The position numbers were made by a program, and so were the translations under genes. From Trichococcus sp. K1Tr (GTDB taxonomy: Bacteria; Bacillota; Bacilli; Lactobacillales; Aerococcaceae), in NCBI RefSeq assembly GCF_028309625.1, contig NZ_JAQMHR010000012.1:1-56146 (forward strand): a stretch of 56,146 nucleotides of DNA. Direction: 5' to 3'. Positions 32,698-44,094 of this stretch are shown in pieces (within the stretch, counting starts at the first letter, position 1; each line of letters opens with the position of its first letter). The notes under the pieces are model-generated. The model saw nothing but the letters and a program-made list of their open reading frames with translations, searched no databases and was not told the origin of the DNA.

Positions 32698-34083
32698 TTA
32701 TTTTTTATTCCAATCACTGATCAATTGCTGATACCAGAAATAACTGTCTTTCTTGTAGCGTTTCAGCTCCTTGAGGTCATCGTCCGTGCGGTCGACGTAG
32801 ACCAATCCGTACCGTTTCGCGAACCCTTCCCTTCCGCTCAGGGAATCGAGGAACGACCAAGGCGAGTAACCCAATAGTGGGATGCCTTCTTCCACTGCCT
32901 GGAAGCATTGGTCCAAATGTTCTTTCAGGTAGCCGATCCGGGTTTCGTCATGGATGTGGCCATCGTCCTCCAGTGTGTCGCTGCTTGCATAACCGTTCTC
33001 TGTAATCATCAGCGGCAGGTTGTAGCGTTGCCACAATTTGTAGATGGAGAGCCTCAAGCCGGTCGGATCCGTGCCGAAGATCATCCACTCCGATTTGGCG
33101 CTTTCCGGATTTGCTACAATCCGGTAATGTTCGGATCGGAAAAACGGCGGCATGTTACTGTCATCCTTACCCGAGTAAGCCTCGGCACAAAGACTAAAGT
33201 AATAGTTGATACAAATCCAGTCCGCGCGCTCCGACAGCAGCAACTGCTCGTCTTCCTCACGAGTATCCGGATAAAGCCCTTGTTTTTTTAGCCTATGCGC
33301 GATGCGTGCCGGGATACTGCCGCGGACCGAGAGATCCAATTGCGTGAAGCTCAACAGTTCCTCCGCCGTCATCGCGGCTTCGACATTTGCCGGAGCTGCA
33401 GAAGCCGGATAAATATTTTGGAATGGTGAAGCAGGCCCAATCATCCCACCAGGCACCAATTCATGGCACCATTTGAAGGCAAATTTTTCGGCAAGTGCCA
33501 TATGGTACATAATCTGATAGTTGGCCCGTTCATAAGCTTTTCCCTCAATGTCGCGGATACCATTGAAATCCTTCGAATACATCACCATCAAAGGCTCATT
33601 AATACTAACCCAATACTTGACTTTGTCGCCGAATGCTTCGAATAAGGTTTTGGCATACTTCTCGTAGGCGTAAATCGTCTCCCTTCCCAGCCAACCACCA
33701 TAGTTGTCCACCAATTTTTGCGGCAGGTCGAAATGATAGATGGTGACGATCGGTTCGATTTTGTAGGCAAGCAAACGATCGATGACTTTCGTGTAAAAAT
33801 CCAGGCCTTCCTGATTCAATTCACCTTCGCCATCCGGGAAGATCCGCGTCCAGGAAATCGAGAAACGGTAAGAGTTTACCCCCAGTTCGCGCAGCAGTTC
33901 GATGTCATCTTCCCATTGATTGTAGAAATCACTCGCGACACTGGTGTCGGCTATGCCCGGTCTGACAAACCGAGTATCTACGGTCGATAATCCTTTCCCA
34001 TCTGTTTGGACCGCGCCTTCGATTTGGAAAGCCGAGCTGGATACGCCGAACATAAAATCCTTCAAGTCTGTATTTTTCATCAT
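32698..34083 (-). CDS. GH1 6-phospho-beta-glucosidase, PTS-linked
   Basis: About 461 residues of the GH1 TIM barrel. It would hydrolyse 6-phospho-beta-glucosides brought in by the PTS. The acid/base glutamate is in WVSINEPLM (about residue 165) and the nucleophile in MITENGYASS (about residue 363). The motif S-x6-K-x-Y (LSGREGFAKRYG), which binds the 6-phosphate, is near residue 428. The ATG overlaps the stop of the EIIC gene, so both are translated together; a second ATG follows at 34080. The AraC gene lies upstream. Confidence 0.93.
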   Translation of the reverse strand: MMKNTDLKDFMFGVSSSAFQIEGAVQTDGKGLSTVDTRFVRPGIADTSVASDFYNQWEDDIELLRELGVNSYRFSISWTRIFPDGEGELNQEGLDFYTKVIDRLLAYKIEPIVTIYHFDLPQKLVDNYGGWLGRETIYAYEKYAKTLFEAFGDKVKYWVSINEPLMVMYSKDFNGIRDIEGKAYERANYQIMYHMALAEKFAFKWCHELVPGGMIGPASPFQNIYPASAAPANVEAAMTAEELLSFTQLDLSVRGSIPARIAHRLKKQGLYPDTREEDEQLLLSERADWICINYYFSLCAEAYSGKDDSNMPPFFRSEHYRIVANPESAKSEWMIFGTDPTGLRLSIYKLWQRYNLPLMITENGYASSDTLEDDGHIHDETRIGYLKEHLDQCFQAVEEGIPLLGYSPWSFLDSLSGREGFAKRYGLVYVDRTDDDLKELKRYKKDSYFWYQQLISDWNKK

Positions 34084-35432
34084 CAACCCTCATTGCTTTC
34101 GATATTACTCATACTGAAAATTTCCTGATTTTCTGTACTGTCCGTGCTTGCGGAACGCTCATTTGCCAAGGCTTGCTTATCCATCAGTTTGAAGAACGGA
34201 TAGTAGATTACTCCTGATAACGCAACGGCAAATACTTGGAATACTGCGATTTTCCAGCCGCCCTGCATCAAACCAGAGAAAACGATTGGCGTGCTTGCCG
34301 GAATAAAAATACCCATCGGCGCAGGCATTAGACCGGTAACAATCGCAGCATATCCTAAAACAAGCATGATGATTGGAGTGAAAATGAAAGGGACGAATAC
34401 CAATGGGTTCAAAATGATTGGCATACCGAAGATCAGCGGTTCATTGATATTGAATACGCCCGGCAAAAGCACCAGCTTTGAAAACTTCTTGTACTGCTGA
34501 CTTTTCGCAAAAAGAGCAATGACAATCACAAAACCCAGGGTGGAACCAGCTCCACCAATCACCGTCAGATCATAAAGAGCGATGTTGAAGATATGTGGAA
34601 TCGGCATGCCTGCTTGGTAAGCTGCGACGTTGTCTTGGATATATCCCATCCAAATCGGCATCAGGATAGGCAATATCGTGTAAGAACCGTGAATCCCGAA
34701 GAACCACAGCAATTGTGCGGCCAAAACCAGAATGATGAAAGCCGGAAGAGAACTGGTCAAATTCTGCAACGGGGTCTGCAGGCTCGCATAGACGAAATCA
34801 GTGGCAGAGCCAAAGCTGGTCAAAGAGAAGCCCCAGCGCACCAAAGCGAATGAAGTCAAGATAACAAAGGCAGGGATGATATCCAAAAACGCTTTGGCAA
34901 CTTGCGGCGGCACATCTTCCCCCATCTTGATCGTCCAATTTTTATCTATCAAAATTTGATAGATTTTCGCTACCAACAGACCCGTGATTATTGCGGTGAA
35001 AGCGCCTCTCGATCCAAGGTAGGCTGTGTTCAAATAAATGATTGGCTGGAATGCACCCTCTTCCATCACTTCTGTTAATGGAATCAGCATCAAAAAACTG
35101 ACAAGCGCTAAGATAGCTGCATTCACCGCGCCGTCCTTTTTGCCATAGATAATAGAACCTTGGTATGCAACAAAGAATACCATGTAAAGTCCGATAGCGT
35201 TGATCGTCACCGCTGGTACAAAGGCGAAGAGAGTCGACAGTCCTGTAGCAGCCAGAAATTCCTGATAAGCGGGAATATTGATGGTGTTCAATAAAGAAAA
35301 AATCGCACCTACGATGATGATCGACATCAAGGTCATGCTTCCGCCACTGACTGCTCGGACGACCTTATTATTGGAGATTTTTGTAGCGACTGGAATAAAT
35401 CTATTTTCCATAAAATTGATAAAGTGCTTCAT
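34083..35432 (-). CDS. PTS EIIC, lactose/cellobiose family
   Basis: The membrane component of a sugar phosphotransferase, 449 residues with about ten helices. It begins MKHFINFMENRFIPVATKISNNKVVRAVSGGSM, typical of this family, and has FGIHGSYTILPILMP and FNINEPLIFGMPIILNP, the conserved substrate-site blocks (NEP-I). The ATG at 35432 has AGGAGG upstream. EIIA and EIIB are not in the window and must come from elsewhere. It is co-transcribed with the GH1 gene and preceded by an AraC gene, so a beta-glucoside substrate is likely. Confidence 0.94.
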   Translation of the reverse strand: MKHFINFMENRFIPVATKISNNKVVRAVSGGSMTLMSIIIVGAIFSLLNTINIPAYQEFLAATGLSTLFAFVPAVTINAIGLYMVFFVAYQGSIIYGKKDGAVNAAILALVSFLMLIPLTEVMEEGAFQPIIYLNTAYLGSRGAFTAIITGLLVAKIYQILIDKNWTIKMGEDVPPQVAKAFLDIIPAFVILTSFALVRWGFSLTSFGSATDFVYASLQTPLQNLTSSLPAFIILVLAAQLLWFFGIHGSYTILPILMPIWMGYIQDNVAAYQAGMPIPHIFNIALYDLTVIGGAGSTLGFVIVIALFAKSQQYKKFSKLVLLPGVFNINEPLIFGMPIILNPLVFVPFIFTPIIMLVLGYAAIVTGLMPAPMGIFIPASTPIVFSGLMQGGWKIAVFQVFAVALSGVIYYPFFKLMDKQALANERSASTDSTENQEIFSMSNIESNEG

Positions 35433-35468
35433 GTTATAATTCCTCCTGTCTTTTGATAGTCTAATGAT

Positions 35469-35482
35469 AACAAGCGCTTCCA
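35469..35482. promoter_or_regulatory. Candidate CcpA cre site before the EIIC gene
   Basis: AACAAGCGCTTCCA has the palindromic core AAGCGCTT of classical cre sites, 37 bases upstream of the EIIC start codon and after the araC terminator. Inferred from consensus. Confidence 0.5.
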
Positions 35483-35499
35483 TCATAGATAATCACAAA

Positions 35500-35524
35500 A
35501 AAAAAGAGGAAATTCCTCTTTTCA
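35500..35524 (-). terminator. Terminator of the AraC gene
   Basis: Minus-strand arms AAAGAGGAA and TTCCTCTTT followed by a long T-run, overlapping the end of the araC frame. It separates the regulator from the EIIC-GH1 operon. Confidence 0.75.
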
Positions 35525-36505
35525 AAGATTCGCTCGGAATTTCTGCGGCGTCTCGCCATGAAAATCCTTGAACTTCTTGTAAAAGAACGAGACGGAAGAA
35601 TAGCCGATTTCCGCAACAATCTCTTCCACCGACAAGTTGGTGCTCGAAAGCAGCACGGTGGCAATCGTCATCTTTTGGAGCTGAAGCAATTTCATATAAC
35701 TTTTGCCCGTCTCACTTTTCAGCCGATTGGACAGGTAATTCGGATGGTAATTGAAATGAGCCGCCATGTTGTTCAGGCTATCTTGCTGGTAATTTCGTTC
35801 GATGTACTGAAGGAAATCGATGGTCGTATAATTATCGGCTGTTTTGCTCTCAGGTTTCGTGGCTTTTTCGATGAATTTCCCTCGAATCAATTCGATGAAG
35901 AACAGTGCCATGTAGGAATCAATGATTTCTTCAGAAAACTCCCGCAGATTATAGTATTCCAACAAAATTCGATCCAACAAATTAACCGGTTCGTCCTGTT
36001 TTTTGGTCAGAAACATCAGATAGCTCTTCTCAAACTTCTTGTTCTTGATCGATTGCAACATAAAATGTGTAATCAGGCTGTTCTTCGAAAGACGATTTAA
36101 TAGATGTTTTGTCAGATAATCTTTTTTGATGACCAAATTCAAAATGATATTGCCCTTTTTGACCTCTTTCACGCGATGACAGGTCCTCTTATCAATAATC
36201 AAGAGGTTTCCTTCGTTCAAAGAAATCCTTTCATCCACCAGCAATACTTCACAGGAACCTTTGTAGGCATACATGATTTCCATATAATCATGGAAATGCC
36301 AAGGCACGAACGATCCATAAGCTTGTTGTGAAACATTGAGGCTATCATTCACCTGGTCAAGCTTGTGATCCATATTGAAGCGGAAGCGATAAATCTCTAC
36401 CCCATCGATGACTTCCATATCATCCAAAGCGACATGCTTGATGTCTTTCCAAGATATCATTTTTTGGCGATTCTCAAAAAACAGGTCCAAATTTTCTACT
36501 TTCAT
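35522..36505 (-). CDS. AraC family regulator with cupin domain
   Basis: A 327-residue regulator. The N-terminal cupin (about residues 50-130) has VPWHFHDYMEIMYAYKGSCEVLL, the sugar-sensing barrel of AraC-type proteins. The C-terminal double helix-turn-helix is at about 225-327 (NMAAHFNYHPNYLSNRLKSETGKSYM, then LSVEEIVAEIGYSSVSFFYKKFKDFHGETPQKFR). I chose the ATG at 36505, nine bases after GGAGA. It is directly upstream of the EIIC-GH1 pair and likely activates it in response to a beta-glucoside or its phosphate. Confidence 0.92.
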   Translation of the reverse strand: MKVENLDLFFENRQKMISWKDIKHVALDDMEVIDGVEIYRFRFNMDHKLDQVNDSLNVSQQAYGSFVPWHFHDYMEIMYAYKGSCEVLLVDERISLNEGNLLIIDKRTCHRVKEVKKGNIILNLVIKKDYLTKHLLNRLSKNSLITHFMLQSIKNKKFEKSYLMFLTKKQDEPVNLLDRILLEYYNLREFSEEIIDSYMALFFIELIRGKFIEKATKPESKTADNYTTIDFLQYIERNYQQDSLNNMAAHFNYHPNYLSNRLKSETGKSYMKLLQLQKMTIATVLLSSTNLSVEEIVAEIGYSSVSFFYKKFKDFHGETPQKFRANL

Positions 36506-36690
36506 CAGTGACACTCTCCATTATTAATAAATGTTACTGGAATCGCATGTACCAACAATCCTAGTTACGGACTCCGTGTTTCTATAATCGTTTTCCTTAT
36601 TGTATAACAAAATTCGAAAGTGTCCACTTTGCGTATAGGCATTTTAATGTTTGGCAAAGAAATCCGGCATTCTGATCGGTCCGATTCGAG

Positions 36691-36835
36691 GCGAAATTGC
36701 CGAATATCGGACTAACATTCGATAATTTTATTCCAGTTTTGGGCGAAATTGTCGAATGCTGTATTGCATTCGACAATTTGACTCCTTTGCAGTTCGAGAT
36801 TGTCGAATGCATCACGTACATTCGGCAATTTTGCC
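36691..36835. repeat. Triplet hairpin array A, period about 52 bp
   Basis: Three units begin at 36691, 36743 and 36794. Each is an inverted repeat of the type AAATTGTCGAATGC ... GCATTCGACAATTT. The middle unit is perfect (14-bp arms at 36746-36759 and 36766-36779, 6-base loop); the outer two have a few changes. The spacers of about 14 bases are not conserved. No gene overlaps. The rest of 36515-36870 shows nothing else. Confidence 0.75.
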
Positions 36836-36870
36836 CCCAAATCCATCCCGCCTATATCCCCGCCGCGAAA

Positions 36871-36905
36871 AAGCTCTCCCACCAATTGAATTGATGGAAG
36901 AGCTT
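36871..36905 (-). terminator. Terminator of the second GH1 gene
   Basis: Minus-strand arms AAGCTCTTCCATCAATT and AATTGGTGGGAGAGCTT followed by TTTTT, just past the GH1 stop. Confidence 0.8.
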
Positions 36906-36920
36906 CTTTATGTTCAGTAA

Positions 36921-38450
<1,530 letters not shown>

Positions 38451-38529
38451 TTATTTTTATTTGTGCCGATACGGCGTTACTGTATTCTTAATGATTGTCT
38501 GTTTTCATTATTCTTCTTTGAGCAAAAAA

Positions 38530-38543
38530 AGTAAATGCTTTCA
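38530..38543. promoter_or_regulatory. cre-like site upstream of the second GH1 gene
   Basis: On the minus strand TGAAAGCATTTACT differs from a classical cre mainly by CA for the central CG. Position about 95 bases before the start codon fits a promoter site. Weak. Confidence 0.35.
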
Positions 38544-38644
38544 GCGACTATTGGCATGCCGTTGCAGGTTTTCTTTTTGGACGCTCATTTGTTGAAACAT
38601 AATTTCATCATTTGGCTCTGTTTTATTTAACTTTTGATTTAGGG

Positions 38645-38650
38645 TATAAT
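38645..38650 (+). promoter_or_regulatory. -10 box before the DUF1349 gene
   Basis: Consensus TATAAT 32 bases upstream of the GTG start. The expected -35 position (38622-38627) reads TTTATT, a weak match. Confidence 0.4.
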
Positions 38651-38681
38651 TTAAGTATAAACAGTTGCGGAGGTTTAATAA

Positions 38682-39305
38682 GTGAGGAAAAATATGGAAT
38701 TTAATATTAACGATTTAAAATGGATAAGAGAACCTAAAAACTATAGTATTACTGAAAATAAAATAGAAATTATTACAGAACCTCATACTGATTTATGGCA
38801 AAGAACATATTATAATTTTAAGAATGATAATGCTCCTGTTTTACAAATTAATACTGATGAAAAATACTTTTCTTTTATAGTAAAAACTGAATTTGAAAGC
38901 AATCATCGTTTTGACCAATGTGGAGTAGTTATGTATTTAGATAGTGAAAATTGGTTTAAATGTTCTATTGAATATGAAAATGAAGATATTCAACATTTAG
39001 GAAGTGTTGTTACGAATAATGGCTATTCTGATTGGGCTACTACAGTTATTGATGCATCTATTAAATCTATGTGGTATAGATTTAGTCGAAGAGAGGATGA
39101 TTATTGTATAGAATCATCGATTGATGGAATTAATTATAGTCAGATGCGTATATTTCATATATGGAAAGGTAATGGTACTATTCAATTTGGTATTTATGCT
39201 TGTAGTCCAGAAAATTCATCGTTTAAAGCAATATTTACAAATATGGAGATAACAGATTGTAAATGGCTAGCTCATGACGGGCAAGCCTCAGATGGAAATG
39301 TATAA
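38682..39305 (+). CDS. DUF1349 domain protein in an AT-rich patch
   Basis: A 207-residue beta-sandwich protein of the DUF1349 family, related to concanavalin-like folds and sometimes found beside carbohydrate genes. Family blocks are TDLWQRTYYNF near residue 37, NHRFDQCGVVMYLDSENWFKCSIEYENED near residue 75 and LGSVVTNNGYSDWAT near residue 105. Function unknown; binding or acting on a carbohydrate is a guess. GTG at 38682 has GGAGG eight bases upstream; an ATG at 38694 is also possible. Its codons are strongly A/T-ending compared with every neighbour, so it was probably acquired by transfer. Confidence 0.85.
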   Translation: MRKNMEFNINDLKWIREPKNYSITENKIEIITEPHTDLWQRTYYNFKNDNAPVLQINTDEKYFSFIVKTEFESNHRFDQCGVVMYLDSENWFKCSIEYENEDIQHLGSVVTNNGYSDWATTVIDASIKSMWYRFSRREDDYCIESSIDGINYSQMRIFHIWKGNGTIQFGIYACSPENSSFKAIFTNMEITDCKWLAHDGQASDGNV

Positions 39306-39363
39306 GGATAAATTTCAATTTGATAATTAGATTATTGTGAACAGTTTTAATATATTACGAATT

Positions 39364-39395
39364 AAAGACCAGTGAAAATTTCACTGGTCTTTTAA
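39364..39395 (+). terminator. Terminator of the DUF1349 gene
   Basis: Arms AAAGACCAGTGAAA and TTTCACTGGTCTTT with a two-base loop, followed by TT-rich sequence. Confidence 0.8.
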
Positions 39396-39453
39396 ATTTA
39401 TCATATATCATCAACATTATTTTTAAACAGAACCCATCATTTAAATCGACAAA

Positions 39454-39462
39454 TGGTATAAT
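39454..39462 (+). promoter_or_regulatory. Extended -10 promoter of the first RpiR gene
   Basis: TGGTATAAT, an extended -10 box, lies about 25 bases before the likely start codon. Confidence 0.55.
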
Positions 39463-39486
39463 TGGGGCAAAACGAGGGTGATAAAT

Positions 39487-40368
39487 CTGAATATTATCAG
39501 CAGGATGAACCAAAGTCACTTTTTCTCAAATTCGGAGAACAGCATCATCCGTTTTCTGCTTGAAAACCCGGATGACATCAAAAACGCCACAACCAAGGAT
39601 CTTGCCGCGAAAACCTTCACGAGCCCATCAACGATCGTGCGTCTGGCCCAAAAATTGGGCTTTCAAGGCTACAATGATTTCAGAATCGAGTTCCTCGCCG
39701 CTGTCCAACAGCTCAACAGCCCGTTGGTTTCGATAGATGCGAATTTCCCGTTCCAAAAAGCAGACGGCATCAGCGAAATATCTTCAAATCTATCCCAGCT
39801 TTTCGTGGATGCGATCAAGGAAACCAATTTCCTCGTCGATGAAGATAAATACGATAAAGTTGTGGATCTGCTAGACCAATCGACGTTCATCGATATTTAT
39901 GGCGTCGGCTCGAATCAGCACCTGGCTTATAATTTCTCGCTCGACATGCGGCGCATCAACAAAGAGGTCACGACCTCAGCGAGCCATCAGGAGCAACTCA
40001 TCAAAGCCGCCACTTCGAACAAAGACCGGGTTGCTTTGATCATTTCCTACACCGGCGAAACCAAAGACATCCTGGAAATCTGCCAACTGCTGAAAGATAC
40101 AGAAACAGCGATGATCTGCATCTCCAGCGTCGGAAACAACAGCATCAGCGATTTGTGCGACATCGTTTTGAACATCGCCACCTGGGAAAAAATGTTCTCA
40201 AAAATCAGCACCTTCTCCTCCAGCATTTCGATCCTGCTGGTATTGGATATTCTGTATGCTGCCCTGTTCGCGCGAAACTATGATAAGAATAAGGAACGTT
40301 TGCTTCAGGTGAAGTCTAACACCACCGGTTTTCGATCCAAAATTCAGCCTCTGATGGAGGATGTTTAG
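39487..40368 (+). CDS. MurR/RpiR family regulator upstream of a GH1 gene
   Basis: About 293 residues. The N-terminal helix-turn-helix (NSIIRFLLENPDDIKNATTKDLAAKTFTSPSTIVRLAQKLGFQGYNDF) is followed by a SIS sugar-phosphate domain (about residues 125-265, IYGVGSNQHLAYNFSLDMRR and IISYTGETKDILEI). The start is uncertain: GTG at 39478 abuts GAGG too closely, while CTG at 39487 sits nine bases behind it; the first ATG at 39505 is too far. I list the CTG. The GH1 gene begins 67 bases downstream on the same strand, so the regulator likely senses a glucoside phosphate. Confidence 0.85.
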   Translation: MNIISRMNQSHFFSNSENSIIRFLLENPDDIKNATTKDLAAKTFTSPSTIVRLAQKLGFQGYNDFRIEFLAAVQQLNSPLVSIDANFPFQKADGISEISSNLSQLFVDAIKETNFLVDEDKYDKVVDLLDQSTFIDIYGVGSNQHLAYNFSLDMRRINKEVTTSASHQEQLIKAATSNKDRVALIISYTGETKDILEICQLLKDTETAMICISSVGNNSISDLCDIVLNIATWEKMFSKISTFSSSISILLVLDILYAALFARNYDKNKERLLQVKSNTTGFRSKIQPLMEDV

Positions 40369-40402
40369 CGTCAAATAGTTTTCTTATTCCTTAGGTATTT
40401 AA

Positions 40403-41893
<1,491 letters not shown>

Positions 41894-41926
41894 GCTTAAT
41901 GAAGCTTAATGAAGAAAGCATGACTG

Positions 41927-41985
41927 CACAAAGAATCCCCGACCAGGCTCAGTTTCGGCTCGGTCGGGGATTCTTTGTGGTTTTT
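41927..41985 (+). terminator. Strong terminator of the third GH1 gene
   Basis: Arms of 18 bp (from CACAAAGAATCC to GGATTCTTTGTG) enclose a 17-base loop and are followed by T-rich sequence. Confidence 0.88.
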
Positions 41986-42013
41986 GATATTTGCGTTTTT
42001 TCCCCGTCCACGG

Positions 42014-42147
42014 AAATACCCCGCCGAAACCGGTTTTGGCGGGCTAAAAGAAGTCTGATATCGAAAAATAAACCGCCAAAATGACTTTGAAGGGTTATTC
42101 GGTGTGGTCGTCTCGCAAAATAAACCGCCAAACTGTATTTGGCGGGG
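42014..42147. repeat. Triplet hairpin array B, period exactly 52 bp
   Basis: Three units begin at 42014, 42066 and 42118. Each starts AAATAnnCCGCCnAAA and ends in a TTTGGCGGG-type arm. Unit 1 is almost a perfect palindrome (42020-42043). Unit 3 has arms CCGCCAAA and TTTGGCGG (42125-42145). Unit 2 has a decayed right arm (TTTGAAGGG). The spacers of about 21 bases are unrelated. No gene is visible between here and the carD promoter. Confidence 0.75.
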
Positions 42148-42329
42148 AAACTCAACCCTTCTGAAGAGAAATTAACCATCCACCCGCCTTCCTTGCTTCA
42201 ACGGTATCATTCCGCGCACTCTCATCCCAGCCGCCTCTCCACTTCCCGCAGCACCAAGCAATAAAAACACCATATCCTCTCCATTTACAGTGCATCCCAT
42301 ATACTAAATACTTTTCTTGAAATCACCCC

Positions 42330-42404
42330 TTACAAAAACAGTCAAAATTTGGTATAATATCTATACAACGTGTAGTTATGACAAACGTAAGTCCTGTTGT
42401 CATA
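42330..42404 (+). promoter_or_regulatory. Promoter and leader hairpin of carD
   Basis: A -35 TTACAA and an extended -10 TGGTATAAT (42350-42358) with a 17-base spacer. The leader then holds a hairpin with arms TATGACAA and TTGTCATA (about 42377-42404). Confidence 0.6.
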
Positions 42405-42451
42405 TATCTGCGCGCTTTTTTGTTGCTTTTGGAAAAGATATGGAGGATTAC

Positions 42452-42970
42452 ATGTACAAAGTTAATGATTTGATAGTGTATGGAAACGAAGGGGTCTGCC
42501 GAGTCGAAGCGATCGAAGTTATGAATGTTACTGCTGTCGCAAATGATCGTCTATATTATGTTCTAAAGCCCCTGTATCGTAACGGAACAGTATACACACC
42601 CGTTGATACGACAGTATTTATGCGTCCCGTCATTTCGGCTGATGACGCACAAGAAATAATCGAACAGATTCCGTCAATCGAAACGGATATCCTATACAGC
42701 AGCGCGAATCTGCTTTCCGAACATTATGATAAAGCCATGGAACGTCATGATTGCAAATACCTGATCCAAGTGATCAAAACGGTATACCTCAAGAACCAAA
42801 TCGCTGCCACAAAAAATAAAAAGGTTTCTGAAACCGACAGACGCTACATGAAAAAAGCCGAAGAAATGCTTTACGGCGAATTCGCTGTTGTGTTGGAAAT
42901 GCCAAAAAACGACGTGAAAGCTTACGTCGAAGAAAAAGTTGCGGCAATTGAATTAAGTTTAAGCAAATAG
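42452..42970 (+). CDS. CarD/CdnL family transcriptional regulator
   Basis: A 172-residue RNA polymerase-binding protein. The N-terminal CarD_CdnL_TRCF Tudor-like domain (MYKVNDLIVYGNEGVCRVEAIEV to PVDTTVFMRPVIS, residues 1-65) is followed by a helical DNA-contacting domain. Relatives stabilise the open promoter complex. The ATG at 42452 has GGAGG six bases upstream; the longer open frame to 42317 covers the promoter and leader. A good terminator follows. It is a single gene between sugar operons. Confidence 0.9.
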   Translation: MYKVNDLIVYGNEGVCRVEAIEVMNVTAVANDRLYYVLKPLYRNGTVYTPVDTTVFMRPVISADDAQEIIEQIPSIETDILYSSANLLSEHYDKAMERHDCKYLIQVIKTVYLKNQIAATKNKKVSETDRRYMKKAEEMLYGEFAVVLEMPKNDVKAYVEEKVAAIELSLSK

Positions 42971-42984
42971 AATACTGCAATTGA

Positions 42985-43022
42985 AAAACAGAAATCCACT
43001 GATTCGGATTTCTGTTTTTTTG
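42985..43022 (+). terminator. Terminator of carD
   Basis: Arms AACAGAAATCC and GGATTTCTGTT with an 8-base loop, then seven T. Confidence 0.85.
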
Positions 43023-43167
43023 TTTTCTGACATTCATTTTTCCGCGTTGTCTGTTCCAAAATGGATCGTATCATCTCTAGTAATCCTCTCCTGGAACGGC
43101 TGTTCAGGTTGAATTAACAGATGCATTACATTTTGTCCAAAGTTTCCTTAGACGCCCCGCTTTATAA

Positions 43168-44094
43168 TCACCCTAACCTATTCACTACCATCTCTTCATC
43201 CGCATTCAACAACAGCTGATACAACGCTCCTAAAAGATTGGCATCATTCAGGAAGCGGCAGCTGTCGATTTCAACTTCCGTCAAGGTGCTGTCCAAGAAA
43301 GGCAGCCCGGTGCGGATGGCGCGGTATTGTTTCCGGATTTCTTCGATAACGATCGGTTGAGCGCTGATTCCGCCGCCGATGACGATTTTTTCGAGGTCAA
43401 GGATGGCTTGGACGTTGCAGATCATGAAGGCGATCTCTCTGGCGAAGGCTTCGAAAATCGGATAGACGCTCGGGTCATTTTGGTTGATTGCTTCGAAGGC
43501 AGCAGTGCCGTCCTTCGTGTCATTTGTCCCCAACTCGATGTTCACTTTTTTGACGAGTCCAACAGCCGAACCGGTCTTGCCGTACATATCATCAAAAGAT
43601 GGCTTGAAGGATTGCTTCATCATGAAACTCAATTCACCGGCTTGGAAATTCTTGCCTTGGTACAACTTGCCATCCAGAATCAGGCCACCTCCGATGCCGG
43701 TTCCGAGCACAAGTGCAAGACCGTTTTCGATGCCATTTAGGTTACCGAGCCAAAGCTCCGACAAAGCTGCAGCCTTGCCGTCATTGATGACGGAAACCGG
43801 CACATCAAATTTAGGCTGGAATTCCTCGATAAAAGAAATGCCGTCCAAGAATGGCAATGCTCCGCCGAAGGAAATCATGCCCGTATCCGAATCAACTTTC
43901 CCTGGGCAACAGAAGGCGATACCGCGAATTCCATCCCGAACCAGTTCAATTTCATTTTCCAATGTGACGATGAATTCGCCATATTCATGAGGTGTCCGCA
44001 CTTGCTTCTTGGACTGAATCTGCCCGGAGTGGTCAATCAAGGCCATTTTGATGTTCGTGCCGCCGATGTCGATGCTTAAGTAGTTTGATTTCAA
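43168..44094 (-). CDS. ROK family sugar kinase
   Basis: A 308-residue kinase of the ROK family. ATP-binding motifs are SIDIGGTNIKMALID (residues 6-20) and LVLGTGIGGGLILDGKLYQG (about 128-147), with the catalytic Asp in INDGKAAALSELW. The ROK zinc cluster CxCGxxGCxE is absent, as in beta-glucoside kinase (BglK) relatives, so a BglK-like or other hexose kinase is possible. Start codon TTG (TTGA overlap with the araC stop). It is the last gene of the GH51-MFS-AraC-ROK operon and would phosphorylate the sugar released by the GH51 enzyme. Confidence 0.9.
   Translation of the reverse strand: MKSNYLSIDIGGTNIKMALIDHSGQIQSKKQVRTPHEYGEFIVTLENEIELVRDGIRGIAFCCPGKVDSDTGMISFGGALPFLDGISFIEEFQPKFDVPVSVINDGKAAALSELWLGNLNGIENGLALVLGTGIGGGLILDGKLYQGKNFQAGELSFMMKQSFKPSFDDMYGKTGSAVGLVKKVNIELGTNDTKDGTAAFEAINQNDPSVYPIFEAFAREIAFMICNVQAILDLEKIVIGGGISAQPIVIEEIRKQYRAIRTGLPFLDSTLTEVEIDSCRFLNDANLLGALYQLLLNADEEMVVNRLG

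Noticed and set aside
36597-36821. 74-codon frame across array A
   Set aside because: Its repeated KLSN/HSTIS pattern comes from the hairpin repeats, not from a protein.
42014-42147. CRISPR array
   Set aside because: Only three degenerate units, spacers of about 21 bases in array B and 14 in array A, decayed arms, and no cas genes in the window.
42317-42451. N-terminal extension of carD
   Set aside because: It covers the promoter and leader hairpin and has no similarity to the family.
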